Positions 50,337 through 62,600 of a DNA stretch of 64,000 nt are shown piece after piece (position 1 is the first letter of the stretch; every line of letters begins with the position of its first letter). The notes under the pieces are model-generated. The model worked only from the letters and a program-made list of their open reading frames with translations, made no database searches and was not told where the DNA came from. Origin of the DNA: Coffea arabica (taxonomy: Eukaryota > Streptophyta > Magnoliopsida > Gentianales > Rubiaceae); NCBI RefSeq assembly GCF_036785885.1, contig NC_092322.1, forward strand, positions 16,142,466 through 16,206,465, given 5' to 3'. Both the position numbers and the translations under genes were made by a program.

Positions 50337-50555
50337 TTATCTAATAACGCTATTAGGTAAAAGGAAAAAATTATCTGCTTTGGCAAAAGCCGACGAAGAG
50401 ATGCGCGAGATATTTTGTAACCATTGTTGAATCGATTCAAGTGAATAAAAAGACGGCTCATCTATAGATTGAAAAATCATAGGATAAGCTTCAAGGAAGC
50501 TCCTCTTTGGGTAGTATACCATCTTCCCTGTGCTATTTTTTACAGTAGTGGCCAC
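50337..50555 (-). other. Unidentified protein-like frame
   Basis: A 72-codon minus-strand frame with balanced composition (STGKMVYYPKRSFLEAYPM, then EPSFYSLESIQQWLQ, ending LLPNSVIR before a stop). There is no in-frame ATG at the predicted start; the frame opens from GTG or an upstream exon. Unlike its AT-rich neighbours it reads as real protein. Family not recognised; no intron structure could be completed. Confidence 0.3.
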
Positions 50556-51425
50556 ATGAATTCTACCATGATCAAATGTTTAAAGATAAAATCATATCTT
50601 GGTGTTTAGTTAAACTGATCCCCTTTTTTTGAAATAATTTTTTTTGGTCTATTCATTTCTGCCTTCAAATATTTATGAAAGAAAGAGGCATGGTATTAGA
50701 TAAAATAACAAGCATAAAATAAGAAAAACAATTATTGTACATTGATATGTGACATTAATGATTGGATGTCAGATATGTGAACGAGATCAGATGCAGTAGC
50801 AATGGTTGGAGCAGTTGTAGCAACAATTGATACAAATAAAAGACCAAAAGAAATACACAAGCATAAAAGATCAGCCACAAAATCACAAGATGATAGGAAA
50901 AAAGGCACAGCTAGAAAGAGAAAGAATAAGAAGACCAAAGTTACAAACTACAATCAAAAGCGAAGCTAACAATAATTACACCCATCCAAATAAGTACTAT
51001 GAGATGAAAGGTAAGGCAAAACAATGATGGTAGATACAACCCAAAACAATATCCGAGAATCAATTTTTAAGTAACACCTCTTCACAAATTCAAGAGACCA
51101 ATATAAGAAATGAAACATTAAAATAATGACATTAGATGATCAACATAAGAAAGCTTAAAATTAATCACTTAAAAAATGAAAATGAGACACCAAAACCTTC
51201 TCAAGCATGAAAAATTTTGAGATGATGACCACCATAGCTCACATAAAACTCAATAAACAAAACAATAAAACTAATGTTGTTAGATATCTAATCTTAAAGT
51301 AGCAAAGTGTAGATGATGACAAACAATAAAATAAAATAATACTAAAAAAAAAAGGCAGCATCTATTTTATAAATAAAGACAAAACAGATATAAACACAAC
51401 ATATAGAATGATAAACATCTAAAGA

Positions 51426-54400
51426 CTAGGGGATAAGCCCGCACTCAGCGCGGGAATGGTAACCTGTGCGGTGAAATGAGTAAATTTATAAAAAATAAAA
51501 TAAAATTATGAGGAAAGGGCACCATACTTTTATAAATAGCAGAGTGCTATTATATGATGGTAGTATTTAATTGATATCAACTATTTTTCTAAACTAAACC
51601 TCTGGCATGAGATATACTTACCATTATTTTTCATGACGGTTTGAAAAGCAAATCTAGTGGTTTTTTCACCTTTTTATACTTATCATAAGCTTGACGTTAT
51701 TTCCCATGGATTTTTTTCTTTTTGTTCAATACATAATGATGCATATATCTTTTTTCCTCTCTTATTTCAAAGTTAATTTTTAGCATTCAGTTTATAGTTA
51801 CATCTATCCATTCTAAAATTTGATGCAATTAAGGTAACTTTTAAATCTGCTATCATAACTAAAACAACTACGTAATGGTCCTGGAATTTAAACAATCTCT
51901 AAGCAACAATAATTCCAATGAACAAATGCAAGATCAAATAAATAGAGAGAAACCAAACGAGCAAATCGCTAACTTTGTCAGCTGCACTAATCTAGTAATA
52001 ACAATAACTAAGGGACATGCATATAAGCCATATATGCAAATCACAACATATGTATCTCATTAATCATGTTGTATGTAGCAAACGAGATATTGATATTCTG
52101 TACAATGAATAGAGAAACAACCATTTAACAAATAGTGAAATAGTATCTGCTAAACTCATCTACTAAAGCTTAAATCTCAACACAGTTCAAGCCTTTTTGT
52201 GCAAGTGATATTTAAAGCTAAGTATATAGATTCAAACCTACACCAAGATAAGAATTAATATCAAAATAAGAGTCAACAATTCACACATACCAATTGTGAG
52301 TGAAGATTTAAATCGTACCTTCAAGTCAAAGTTCTAGTATACAAATAACTTTTCCTCACAATTCAACCACCTACACCTAAGAAAATCAGATTTTCCAAGA
52401 ACAGTTAGAAGAAAAATCAGATTTTCAATGTTTAGAGGTATTATCTACTTCATAATGAAATTCTCAAATTCATATAATAGCTAAAGAGAAAAATTGCAGT
52501 ATAAATTTTACAGTATCTAATGAACCAGTTGAATACAAAAAAAGTTTTTTTTTTAAAAAAAAAAAGACACAGAGAATAAAGAAACCAAAGGCAAATGCCT
52601 TTAAAAAGATACGGAATACAAACACCTGTATCAATACCCAAAGCCTCCATTATTGCCAGGAAGCTCAAAGGCATTGCAATTATTCTGGTAACTGAATAGA
52701 AATGATTCTTTACCTAATCCAGACTAAAACTCTCTTTAAGATAAATCAATTAGTGACTTCAATAACTACACTCTTGACATTAGTTTCGTTTCATCATCTA
52801 AAATTCCATGAACTGCAAAAGAAGAGGAAAGTGCTGCATTTACAATCCTAATGAGTTACATGAATGATTTTTCATCCAATAGGCATTAAAACTCTCTTAA
52901 ATAAAGCTAAATTATCATTTGAGTTCTTCCCATTCTTTATTCAAATTGAATTGCATGTCTTTCATTTCGCCTGGTTTCTCATCTATCGAACTTCTTTCCT
53001 GTATTTGTATTAATGACAAACTTAATGGATAGGGAAACACTACCAAGGGTAATATAGGGAAACACTGCTGGAGGAGGCATCACACCATTGTACTCGTCGC
53101 TAAATCATTTCCATCGTACGTTTCTTGGCCCCAAATTACCCCTAGACATAGCACATGCAAATTTCCCAACAGTTTGCGGCAATCCCACTTGAAAGGGTAC
53201 TATAGTCAACAACTATGGAAGCAAGCATAACAATATTGTAATTTGCGCTTCATTATTTGCATTGTACTTTTCTGCATCCAAATATACCCCTCCACTTGAC
53301 AGATGAAAATTTTTCAACCGTCAACTGCGAAGTGCTTTTTATATATGTATAGGATATGCTAACAAGTTCAGATGCAATAGCAACACCTGAAGTAGTAGCA
53401 GCAATCATTCCTACCAAATAAAAAAAATAGAGATTCAACTGTTGGAAACTAGCAATCAAGGTGATTGCCAGTTATTTAGTCTTGATTGATTTTTTGCTTA
53501 CTTTAGTGCTACTGCTTTTTGCTTAGCTACGAAATCCGCAGCGGCTATCCTGCATTCACAGCTTCTTAGTTGCTTCATAGCCTTCATCTGGGAGTAAGCA
53601 AGACACAAGTCTTGGAGTAAAGAGGAGAAAGTTGATCTTAGTTACAATCTTAAAAATCCAAAGAAACAAACAAGACATAGACAAGCTACTGCTAAGAAAG
53701 ATGGAAAAGACAGTTCAAATAAAAACTCTCCAGTGTAAAAGCTTAAAACTAAGCACATTAATAAAAATATGAAAATCAACCTACAAAAATTCCCAAGATG
53801 ATTGCAAAAGAGGGAAAAAAACGCACCTCTACTGTAGATTCTGGAAGTGAATATACAAGTTGAGTATGAAAAACTGGTAAAAAAGCCTACACTATAAATG
53901 ATCAAAAACAACATCAACAGAGATCAATATGTAAGAGAGCGTATAAAAAAAGAAAAGAAAGGAAAAGTCACAGGAAAAAATCCGACCAAAGTTAATATCT
54001 GCAAGAAGGTGGACAATTGGGAGGGAAACCCTAAAAAAGAGACCACAATCATGAAGTGGAAAACCAAAAAAAATAATGGGAATGAGCAATAAAAAAAACA
54101 GGGCACCAAAAGTCAAGAAAAGAGGTGAAAAAGTCTAAATAGGTCAAAAGAAATCTTATCTCTGATATAAATATTAGAATACCAACAGGCCCAACTAAGC
54201 ATGGAGGCCATAAATCCAACAAACAAAATCCACCACATAATATGCCTTACTCCAATGGGGCAAGATTCTTGAGAACCCTTCAGACAAAAAACCAGTAGAA
54301 CCAAGTAATACGTCTTACCTCTGATTGTTACGCAGAGAAGGAATATTAGGCAGCGCATGGAGGCATAAATTCATAGATCAAAATCCATTGGGTAATATGC

Positions 54401-54630
54401 CTTACTCCAATGAGGTAAGATTCTTGTCACCCTTTCGGACAAAGAACCACAGAGACAGCAAACGAAGAAGGAAAAAAAGAAAAAGCATGAACGTGTCTTG
54501 GTGAAAAAGAATAGGAGGTAGATGGGGAAGGGATGAGGGAATTTCTCTGTGAGAAAAACAAAAAAAAGTTGGAATATCTTACGGGAGGCACGTGACAACG
54601 ACAAAACTTATGAACAGTACCCCCTTTTGA
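51426..54630 (-). mobile_element. Non-autonomous Helitron, probably complete
   Basis: Read on the minus strand, the 3' end is CCCGCGCTGAGTGCGGG (a 5-bp stem hairpin) followed by CTTATCCCCTAG and then T, a textbook Helitron terminus at 51426. The most likely 5' end is TCAAAAGGGGGTACTGTTC at 54630, preceded by A, giving the A/T target expected for Helitrons. The 3' end is secure; the 5' end is inferred. The interior has no Rep/helicase. It holds an imperfect 155-bp duplication (54241 and 54396) and a segment shared with 50770-50835. Confidence 0.65.
54241..54455. repeat. Imperfect 155-bp tandem duplication
   Basis: TATGCCTTACTCCAATGGGG then CAAGATTCTTG at 54241 recurs as TATGCCTTACTCCAATGAGG then TAAGATTCTTG at 54396. 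The preceding GCATGGAGGC..ATAAAT block also recurs. Lies in the left part of the non-autonomous Helitron near its inferred 5' end. Confidence 0.7.
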
Positions 54631-55060
54631 TGCTTAGTCTTATACTAGGTTTTGGATCTCGCACCCAGCACGGGGTAGCCTGTGTTAGAGCCCGTGGTAA
54701 ATATTAGGTGCGATTTTTATTGTTGGATGCTGTACTGCAGATTTGTAACGGATTGTTTGAGATATATATGATTGTTTGATTTATTTAAATGTGATGTGAA
54801 CAAAACCATGGGTAAATTCTTTCTACATTGGTATTTTTAAATATGGTGACCGTGTATCTAGATTTTGTTTTTGGTAAAAAAAAAATGGTGTGTCCGGTTC
54901 TTAAGTTGTGCTCTTCGACAAATATGTCCCATTTGGTTGTGATGTATTTTTTTGTTATTGTTGTTGCGATCATTTTGTAGCCAAATGTGAGCTGCAGAAT
55001 GGGTGTTCGTTTTTCGTTTATTCCTTCTCTGAGATGTTTGGGTATCTTCTGTACAATTAT

Positions 55061-56216
55061 GGGCCTGTTTGGAACTTGAGTTTTTGGGGAGTTTGTTTAA
55101 AATTTTTATTGTAGTGCACTGTAGAAGTTTTTGAAAAAATTTTGTAGAAGTTTTGTAAAGTGAAAAACTTTTTTGTAGAAGTTTTTGTAAGGTGAAAAAC
55201 TTTTTTTCCTATTTTTTTTTCTTTCTTTTTCTCTTTCTCTTTCTTTTTCTTTCTTTCCTTTTTCTTTTCTTTCCTCTCTTCTTCTTCTTTTTCTTCTTCC
55301 TTCCCTCTCCCCCTTCCCCGTTACCTCTGTTTCCCAGCAGCAACGTAGCCTGCTCCATCCCCTATTCCGTCACCGCCCTACCTCCAGCACTTCCGCCAAG
55401 GCCTCCTCCAGCCCCTCCTTCCACGCCTCCACCTGCTCCACCTCCAGCACTATCACCAATGCCTCTACCAGCCTCTCCTCCACTCTCCCACCTGCCCCAC
55501 CCCAACTCCATTACCAGCCCCACCTCCTGCACTACTACCTGCTCCTCCAGTAGCACCTCTTCCTGCTCCTCCACCAGCATCTCCTCCAACGCCACCACCA
55601 GCACCAGCACTACTACCTGTACCTCCTCCAACTCCAGCATCACCATCGGCTCCTCCATTAGCACCTCTCCCAATGCCACATCCCGCCACCCCTCTCCTCC
55701 CTTTCCTCTTCTCCTCCCCTCTACCCTTCCCCCTCCCTCTTCCCTTACTCGGCAGTCAAGGCGCACCTCCTCTACGAGCTAACTCTATTTTTTTTTTGGT
55801 AATTTTTAGCCTTACCCTCTCCTCCTTTCCCCGCAATCTAGTGCGTGGAAAAATCCCCCTTCCCAGTGCGATCTAGCCTCGCTACCAGATCGGCTAGAGG
55901 GGAAAGGGAAAGGTGATGGGGGAGAAGTGGGAGAAGGGAATTTTTTTTTTTTAAAAAAAGGGTCATACAAACTGAGTAAAAGGAGAGGATGGCGGGGAGA
56001 GGGAGAAAGGCAAAAAAAAAAAAAGAAAACGTCATCGACCACTACGTTCGGCGACGGAGGTGGTGAAAAAGGAAAAGGAATTTTTTGTGTGTGCTTTGGG
56101 TATTTTGAAGTGTGTAGGTAAAAATTTTGAGAAGTTTTTTGGGATCCTGTAGCAAAAGTTGTTAAAAAACTAGTAGGTAAAAAACTCGCTTAAAAACCTG
56201 GCTTCCAAACCGACCC
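55061..56216. mobile_element. MITE-like TIR element with C/T- and G/A-rich arms
   Basis: The left end GGGCCTGTTTGGAACTTGAG corresponds to the right end reverse complemented (GGGTCGGTTTGGAAGCCAGG), with TAT on both outer flanks. Subterminal AAAACTTTTTTGTAGAAGTTTTTG repeats occur on the left arm. The interior is a polypyrimidine block, then Pro/Ala-rich triplet-like repeats (CCTCCAGCACC..., 55380-55640), then a polypurine block. Long open frames here on both strands are compositional. Confidence 0.55.
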
Positions 56217-57575
56217 TATATTGATGGAGTTAGTAGGATAAATATGTATGTATGAAATTTTATTTATAGGGGTGGATGTGCAAGAATTAGATAGGTAATA
56301 TAAAATTTACCAGTTGGTATTTGGCTGCGTCTAAATAGATATGATAGAAAACAATATTTTTTGTAAGAGTTTGCGTGAACCTTGGATCTAGTGAGGTGAA
56401 GTAGGTTTGTTGGGATATTGCATTATAGATATGGGTTGCAAGTGGATAGAGAGACATATAATGTTAGTAAATGTATGATATGTTTAATGGATGAATGGAT
56501 GTTTGAAGATATAGTATGTGTACTTGGGTTTTGTGGTGTTTCAGTTGTAAAGGATGTTGTCAATGATAGTATCCATGCAAACGATATTGTAATTGATAGT
56601 TATTGAATATTATTGTTTCAAAAATATTGAAATCATTGTATTTGAAAAAAATTAAATGTTCATTTTTTATCAATTGTCATTGATATATTCATTCCAGTCA
56701 AGTGTCAGATATTGTCCTTCCATGCGTATTTTTCATTGTTGTGAGCCATGCGTTAAACAAATTCTGTTGTGTAGGCTATCTTTAATTATACTAAAGAATG
56801 ATACTGGAATTTTCTGTAAATAAATTGGATGAATGTTAGCGATAATTGATTTTTTTATCATTGACTATGAATATGTATAGAGTAAATACCAGGTTGGAGT
56901 AAGGGTTGTGCCATATCAAGAAATATAGTTTTGGAGTTGCTTGTTCAGTTGGTTGTCTATTGGATGAACCTGTGTCTAGAGAAGATGTATCTGTTAGTTG
57001 GAATATGAGATTGGATGATAAGAGATTTGAAATATGTGTGTGCGTAGGCGGTTGTATTGAGTAAGAAGAGTGATATGTGAACATACCTGAGAGTGCAGTC
57101 TCCATGTTATTGTTGTATGATTTTTGTTTGTTCTTTGTAGAACAGAGTTGAAGGAGTTTTTATAGTGTAATGGGTTCTGTTTGTTATATTATTATTAGTT
57201 TCGATTTTTGCGAGTGGGTTGATGGAAGGTTAGCGTACTTTAGATTTTGGTTGATTTGTTTTGATTAATATATGGTTTGATATTTGATTATTACAGGCTC
57301 TTAATAGAGTTTAGAGGTTATGTTTTGTTTATGGTGAATTTAATTTTTTTTGTGTAAAATATCCATGGTGTTATGGAATTATTGGAGTGAGAAATGGGTT
57401 TGTCGTATAGCATCATGGTTTGTTGTGCATATGATCATTGATTGAGATGTTTGGGACATTATTTTACCTTTTTTTGCTTTGTTCTTATTTGTTGAATTGT
57501 CTTGTCAATCATTCTTCACTGTTGATAAGATACATGTTAGGCAATTTATTTTGGTAGTCTTGCTTGGTATAGAGA
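56217..57575. other. Helitron interior without a recognised gene
   Basis: AT-rich, with T- and G-biased plus strand. A minus-strand ATG at 57105 followed by ETALS and a donor (CAG/GTATGT) could be a first exon. A further possible exon (DTSSLDTGSSNRQPTEQATP) follows an acceptor ACTAACAG near 57000. I do not recognise the product and cannot complete a gene model. Confidence 0.25.
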
Positions 57576-57615
57576 CATACATATATATATATATGTGTGT
57601 ATATATATACTATAG

Positions 57616-57655
<40 letters not shown>
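57576..57655. repeat. TA/GT/CA compound microsatellite
   Basis: TA runs, then GTGTGT, TA, CTATAGA, a CA run of 14 units (57614-57641) and a further TA run. It lies directly after the second B3-like exon on the minus strand and disrupts the reading frame there. Confidence 0.9.
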
Positions 57656-57921
57656 GAAAAGTTTGGTAATTTGGTGTAGTAAATGGGATATACTTCTACA
57701 CATTCATCATTGAATATTTGTATAAAATATTCTTTATTTTGGATATGAGTGATGATTAATATATACCCAGGTTTGATGCTATGGTGTTTAATTAGTTTCT
57801 TCCATCCATTGGTGAGGCAATCATCTTCGTATTTTATTTTCCATGTATGAGAATGACAACGAAATATTAGTATTTCATCTGTGTTGGGCCGAAAATGTGA
57901 AATATGTTCTTGATATATTTC
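57656..57921 (-). pseudogene. B3 DNA-binding domain exon (second B3 of a REM-type gene)
   Basis: After a strong acceptor (TTTTTTCCACAG at 57922) the frame reads through TDEILIFRCHSHTWKIKYED, CLTNGWKKLIKHHSIKPGY, ILII and YFIQIFNDECVEVYP. This follows the plant B3 pattern: W-x-V/I-K strand, GW-x-x-F/L helix, H-x-I/L-K-x-G-D/Y, L-I/V strand, and F-x-V/I-x-IF strand ending in x-x-G/C-x-E. B3 domains bind DNA in the nucleus; REM proteins carry several. The frame runs into the microsatellite, so the gene looks truncated or degenerate. It may be a captured copy inside the Helitron. Confidence 0.55.
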
Positions 57922-58239
57922 CTGTGGAAAAAATATAAAGAAAAAGTTAGTATGTTTTATGAAGAATTTATATATGACAGAAATTGAATTTATGTGTATT
58001 TTATATGATACATAGTGGATTAGGTTTTTGGTTGTAATTGAAATATAGACGGAAACTTTTCCAAGGAGGTGTTCTCTTCCTGTGAAGTAGCCTGCAGTAG
58101 AAGGAACATTGAGTCAGTATTATAGTTTTGTATTGATATATAGCTTGATTGAGTTTTAAGGTTTGTTTTGTTTTTATAACGTGTTTTTTTATATTAGCAT
58201 TGGTTGGTAGAGTATTCCATTGGTAGGATGCCGTGCATT

Positions 58240-58459
58240 GGTTAGGTGTGAAGATTGTTACTCTAAATGTCATGACTCCGATGTGGAAGAATTGGATAAG
58301 AGAATGGTCGCAAATGGAATGATCTTCAATGAATTTATTTAAGTTAGAACTGCATCCGATTTCTATTGTTCTGACAAACCAAATCTTGTTGCCTACCTTT
58401 AAGATAGTTGTTCTCCTTAAATGGTTGCCTAAGTATGGCATGAAACTATGTGGTATGGT
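58240..58459 (-). pseudogene. B3 DNA-binding domain exon (first B3 of a REM-type gene)
   Basis: Starts after an acceptor TATATAG at 58460 and reads TIPHSFMPYLGNHLRRTTIL, KVGNKIWFVRTIEIG, LNKFIEDHSICDHSLIQF, then TFRVTIFTPNQC. These correspond in order to B3 strands and helices: IP-x-x-F, L-x-x-x-x-L-KV-x-x-W-x-V, F-I/V-ED-H-S-I/L, and F-x-V-x-IF-x-x-x-x-C. An intron must follow before the second B3 exon at 57921; an alternative acceptor (CTACTGCAG, near 58090) is also visible. No full gene model can be closed; upstream exons were not identified. Function if expressed would be DNA binding. Confidence 0.6.
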
Positions 58460-59681
58460 CTATATATCAAATTGATAATTGTTATATTAGTTGTTTTTGG
58501 GAGAGATTTAATGTTTGTACAATTTTGAAATTGAAAGAGGGATATGTTACTTACTATCTAGTTGTTGTGTGAAGCAATATAATATATAAGAAAAGATTTG
58601 ATTGGACAATCTGTGGAAGAAGATATGTTGTTTTAGTAGTTTGATAGTGAAAAATAATATCGAATGAATATATGTTACCTGAATGTAATTCTTGTGGTGG
58701 GTATGACCGTATAATTGAAGCGAGCCAGATTGTGAAGTGAGTCAGGTGGGATGACTGTTCACATTATGTCTAGTAATGAAGTAGTATATTAGTAAACATC
58801 CACAAGAAATATTTTTGAGATTCATATGTAGTATTATAGATGGGAAATCAGAGGATTGCTAAATTTTTGTTTATCTTTGCCCTCATATTGATCTAAATCC
58901 CAAAATGAAGATAGTGGGAAATAGAATGGTAGTGATATAGGCATCTGTCCTACAGTTTCTTGTATGAATGATTTTCTGTCAAATGATAGTTGAAAAGGAA
59001 CCGTACCCATTTGATACTTTATATCTTGTACTTTAATGATATAGGCACTTCCTATATATCACCAATAACTTATACTTTAGTGATGTTTTTTGCAAGAGAA
59101 ATACATCACCAATATATGGAAGATCTTGTTGGTAAATGATGCCTTGGATGGTTTCATTCTGGGAAACATTTGATATAGTGTGGTAAAGAAATATGATTAA
59201 TTAAAGAAATTAACAGTGTTTACATAATAGCTATTAATATAAGTTATTAGACGAATAATTGTTGGTTTGATAATTATGTGAGAAAATGTTAAATGGTCAT
59301 ACCTTATCATCCGTAAATAGGAATCTACGGTAACTTTTTGAATATGGGATGAGTCAAAATTTCTCATTATTTTAATGACATGCAATTTGGCGAACTAGTG
59401 TGGCTGTTTTTTTCTGTAGATTTTTGACTAACACGCATTTGCTGTCCATGACTTAAGAAAAAATCAATGTGTTAGAGTTAGTTAAACTATAGAATAAATT
59501 TTTGTATATAATAGTGAAAGCATATTTAAATAGTGTAGAAATATCAGAGTATATTAATTCGGTACAATGGTGAAAGTGTTTAGACTATGATAGTAATAAC
59601 ATACTATATAAGTTGTAAGAGGAAGATTACTTAAATTGCATGAACAATGCATAAGACTTCATTATATACTATGTTTCTTAC
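58460..59681. other. Helitron interior between B3 exons and helicase
   Basis: AT-rich with no confident gene. A minus-strand frame near 59000-58860 (GTVPFQLSFDRKSFIQETVG and onwards to a stop) is open but unrecognised. It could be an upstream exon of the B3 gene or a terminal exon of the helicase gene. Confidence 0.3.
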
Positions 59682-62600
59682 GGAAACAATGTTTGTTTCT
59701 TGATCAGGAAGACGTTTGACTGCGACACAGACATTATTGGCTGTTTTTGCTCTAGCTAGGGTTACATAGAGTTGTCCATGACCAAAAACTGGTTCATTCA
59801 AATAAAGACCAATAAAATCATGGGTTTATCCTTATGCTTTGTTAATGGTCACAACAAAATAAAGCTTTAGAGGAAATTGTGTTCTTTTAAAAGAAATTGT
59901 ATAGACATGAGGATCAGAACATTGCAATGATATTTTTGGAATGAAAACTTCTTTTCCAGTATGATTTCCAACAGCAATCATTGCATGAATGACATTGCCA
60001 TTGAAAGCAAGACAGATTAACCTTGTACCATTGTATAGCCCTTCTCTTGGATTTCTAAGCAAAATGACAGGTGAATTGACTTTGAGGATTAATTCGTGTG
60101 GTGGTAAGGTTGGAAGTTCAAGTGAATGCAAAAAATCTTCATGCTCTGCCTGTTTTGATATATCAACTGTTTCATCATGGCTAAAATATGTATGCTGTAA
60201 ACTAGGAAACTGTGAAATGAGAACATTATTTATTTCATGAACAAAATCATTTCTAGTGGTTAGTATGACCTTATTGACAGTAAGCAATAAATTTGGACCA
60301 AAAACTGTTAGATCAGAAAACACAGATTTTATCAGAGTATCAAGTGAGGACTGGTCATCAATGAATGGAATGATGAGATGCTTAGGCAACATTATTCTAG
60401 AATCATTAAAAATTGGTATGGTTTCATCACCGACGCAGAAATGAAATTCTGAGAAGGGTTTATTCAAGTGTGCACGCATATTTTCGACCAATTGTTAACT
60501 TGTCAGGATAGTTCCAAATATAGGATTTCACCAGACTAGCAGAAATATAGTCATCTTTATGTCCTTTGACAATAACTGGTAACATTTGATGAAAATCACC
60601 TTAAAAAACAACAATCTTACCACTAAAGATTGTGTTTGAATCCATTACATTTTTCAGCAATTTGTCAAAGCATTGAAAAACATATTTTTTAGCCATTGTT
60701 GCTTCATCCCATATGATCAACTTTACTTACTTGATCAGTTTTCCTGAGCTACTTTACTTTTTAATGCTACATGTAGCTTCATTTTCCTTATCAATTGGAA
60801 TTTTGAACCGCGAATGTGTTGTGTGCCCTTCTAGAAGAATTGAGGTTGTGACTTTATATGAGGTTGTTGCTAGTGCAATGTTGCCTTGCGATCTAATGGT
60901 TGTTAGAAAAGTTCGATATAAGAAAGTCTTACCTGTTCCTCCTGGTCCGTCTATGAAAAATGCTTTTGGCATATTAGTGTTCACCTTGTTCATGATTTTG
61001 CTGTATGCAATTTTTGATTGTTGTTCAGAAGGTGAATAAATGCCATATTATCATTAGAAATAGGAATGTTTAACTCAACCTCAATTTCTTTTGTATCTGC
61101 TTGCTTGGAAGAATGACCAAGTTTAGGACTTATTAGCTTGAAATCATTTAGACACTTTTCCATGCATTGTAAGTAATTATCAATCAGTTGAAGTAATTTA
61201 ACCCTGATTTGGTCTGTTGATAAAGTGAGATTCTACAAAATGTCTTCAGATAGTTGTGGTTTAATTTTTTTTCACAGAATTGGTGGATTTGGTGGGGATA
61301 GATAGACTAGAATCATGGTAAAAAATTGGCATAGAGTATGAGGCATATAGTACATGGCAGCCTCTGTCAAAGATTGTTCTGCAGCATTATCACTTTTTAG
61401 CTGTCCCAGCATTTCTGCAGCTTGGCTAAATGTTGACAGTTTGATGGATCCAATTTGTTTCAGGTCATTGTAAGATGTAGGCTCTTTGACATGCATTAGG
61501 AGCAACCGTAAATAGTATTTTTTACCTTGAATAGGATCAACTGCAATAACTCTATCAATTGTGTTTCTTCTTTGTTGTTGTTTCCATATTCTATGAGTTG
61601 CATTTCAGACAAAGTGCTGTGAAAAGTCTTTGTATAGGCACTTCAATCTTTTTGCCTCTGTATCAGTACTATTCATTTGGAAGAACTCTATAAGCATTGT
61701 TCTTGACATTCGTTCATCTAATGCTACCTTTTCAAGTACATCATTTTCATTGAAAACCATTGATTGTTCTCCTTCTAGATGGAGTTGGAGGGACATGACG
61801 AAAGGATTGATGTCAGTTAGATCGAAACCAAATATGCTAAAGTGCTTCTAGAGCACATATCCATCCTGCAGACTGAAAGTTTGTTATTTCATCAATTACT
61901 CCAACGTCATTTTTTCTATTTAGCTGGTATAAGATCTTTGCATGACCTTTGTACATATATTTATAAATGTATTTAATAGCTTCAATAGTTGAACAAATTT
62001 CAACGTTGATGTGACAGTTGAACTTTGCGAGCAAGTATGGGTTATATGAAACTATCCAACGGTTATTAAGTTGAATATGCCGAATTTCAACCTTTTGTCC
62101 ATTGTCACGATGCATATATAATGGATAGGAGTTTTTATTGTGTCTTGTGAAGTCAACGAAATCCTTTGGATAGCCAAATTTGCATTTTTCATTTTGTTTC
62201 ATACATAGACTATTTCTATTAAGTGTTCCACATGGTCCATGCATCATAAGAGTCTTCACAAGAGTGTGAAGATATTGAGAAAAAATTGAATTAGTAGTTC
62301 AGCAAAAACAACTCTATCATATGTTTCAAAAGAGTCAAGCTTGTGACCATTTGCTAATATGATGAGAAAATGTGCATGTGCGAGGCCTCTATTTTGAAAT
62401 TCTATAACATATGTGTATGCTGCAATCTTGCCAAAAAGATTTTCTTGATGACGTCGTTCCTTAGCATCTCTAATTTTGCACGAAATACCCTTGCTGCTAG
62501 ATTAGGTCTATTATGTGCTTCTTCTCCTTTCCATAGGTGTTGTGAGATTTTTAGCCAAACTAGATTGCAGGTCATTGTCAAAAAAATGCCTAATTTGCCA

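Larger units (their letters stand above)
44581..51425. other. Long AT-rich region, no intact gene
   Basis: Nothing here reads as an intact gene. Contains a TA/CA microsatellite at 46984-47013 flanked by a short direct repeat. Minus-strand frames at 49463-49849 and 50337-50555 are more protein-like than their surroundings and are listed separately. A segment at 50770-50835 is related to 53350-53415. Confidence 0.4.

Noticed and set aside
55192..55782. 196-residue Pro/Ser/Thr-rich open frame and antisense Gly/Glu-rich frames
   Set aside because: Low-complexity triplet repeats inside a MITE-like element; no start context, signal peptide or domain was convincing.
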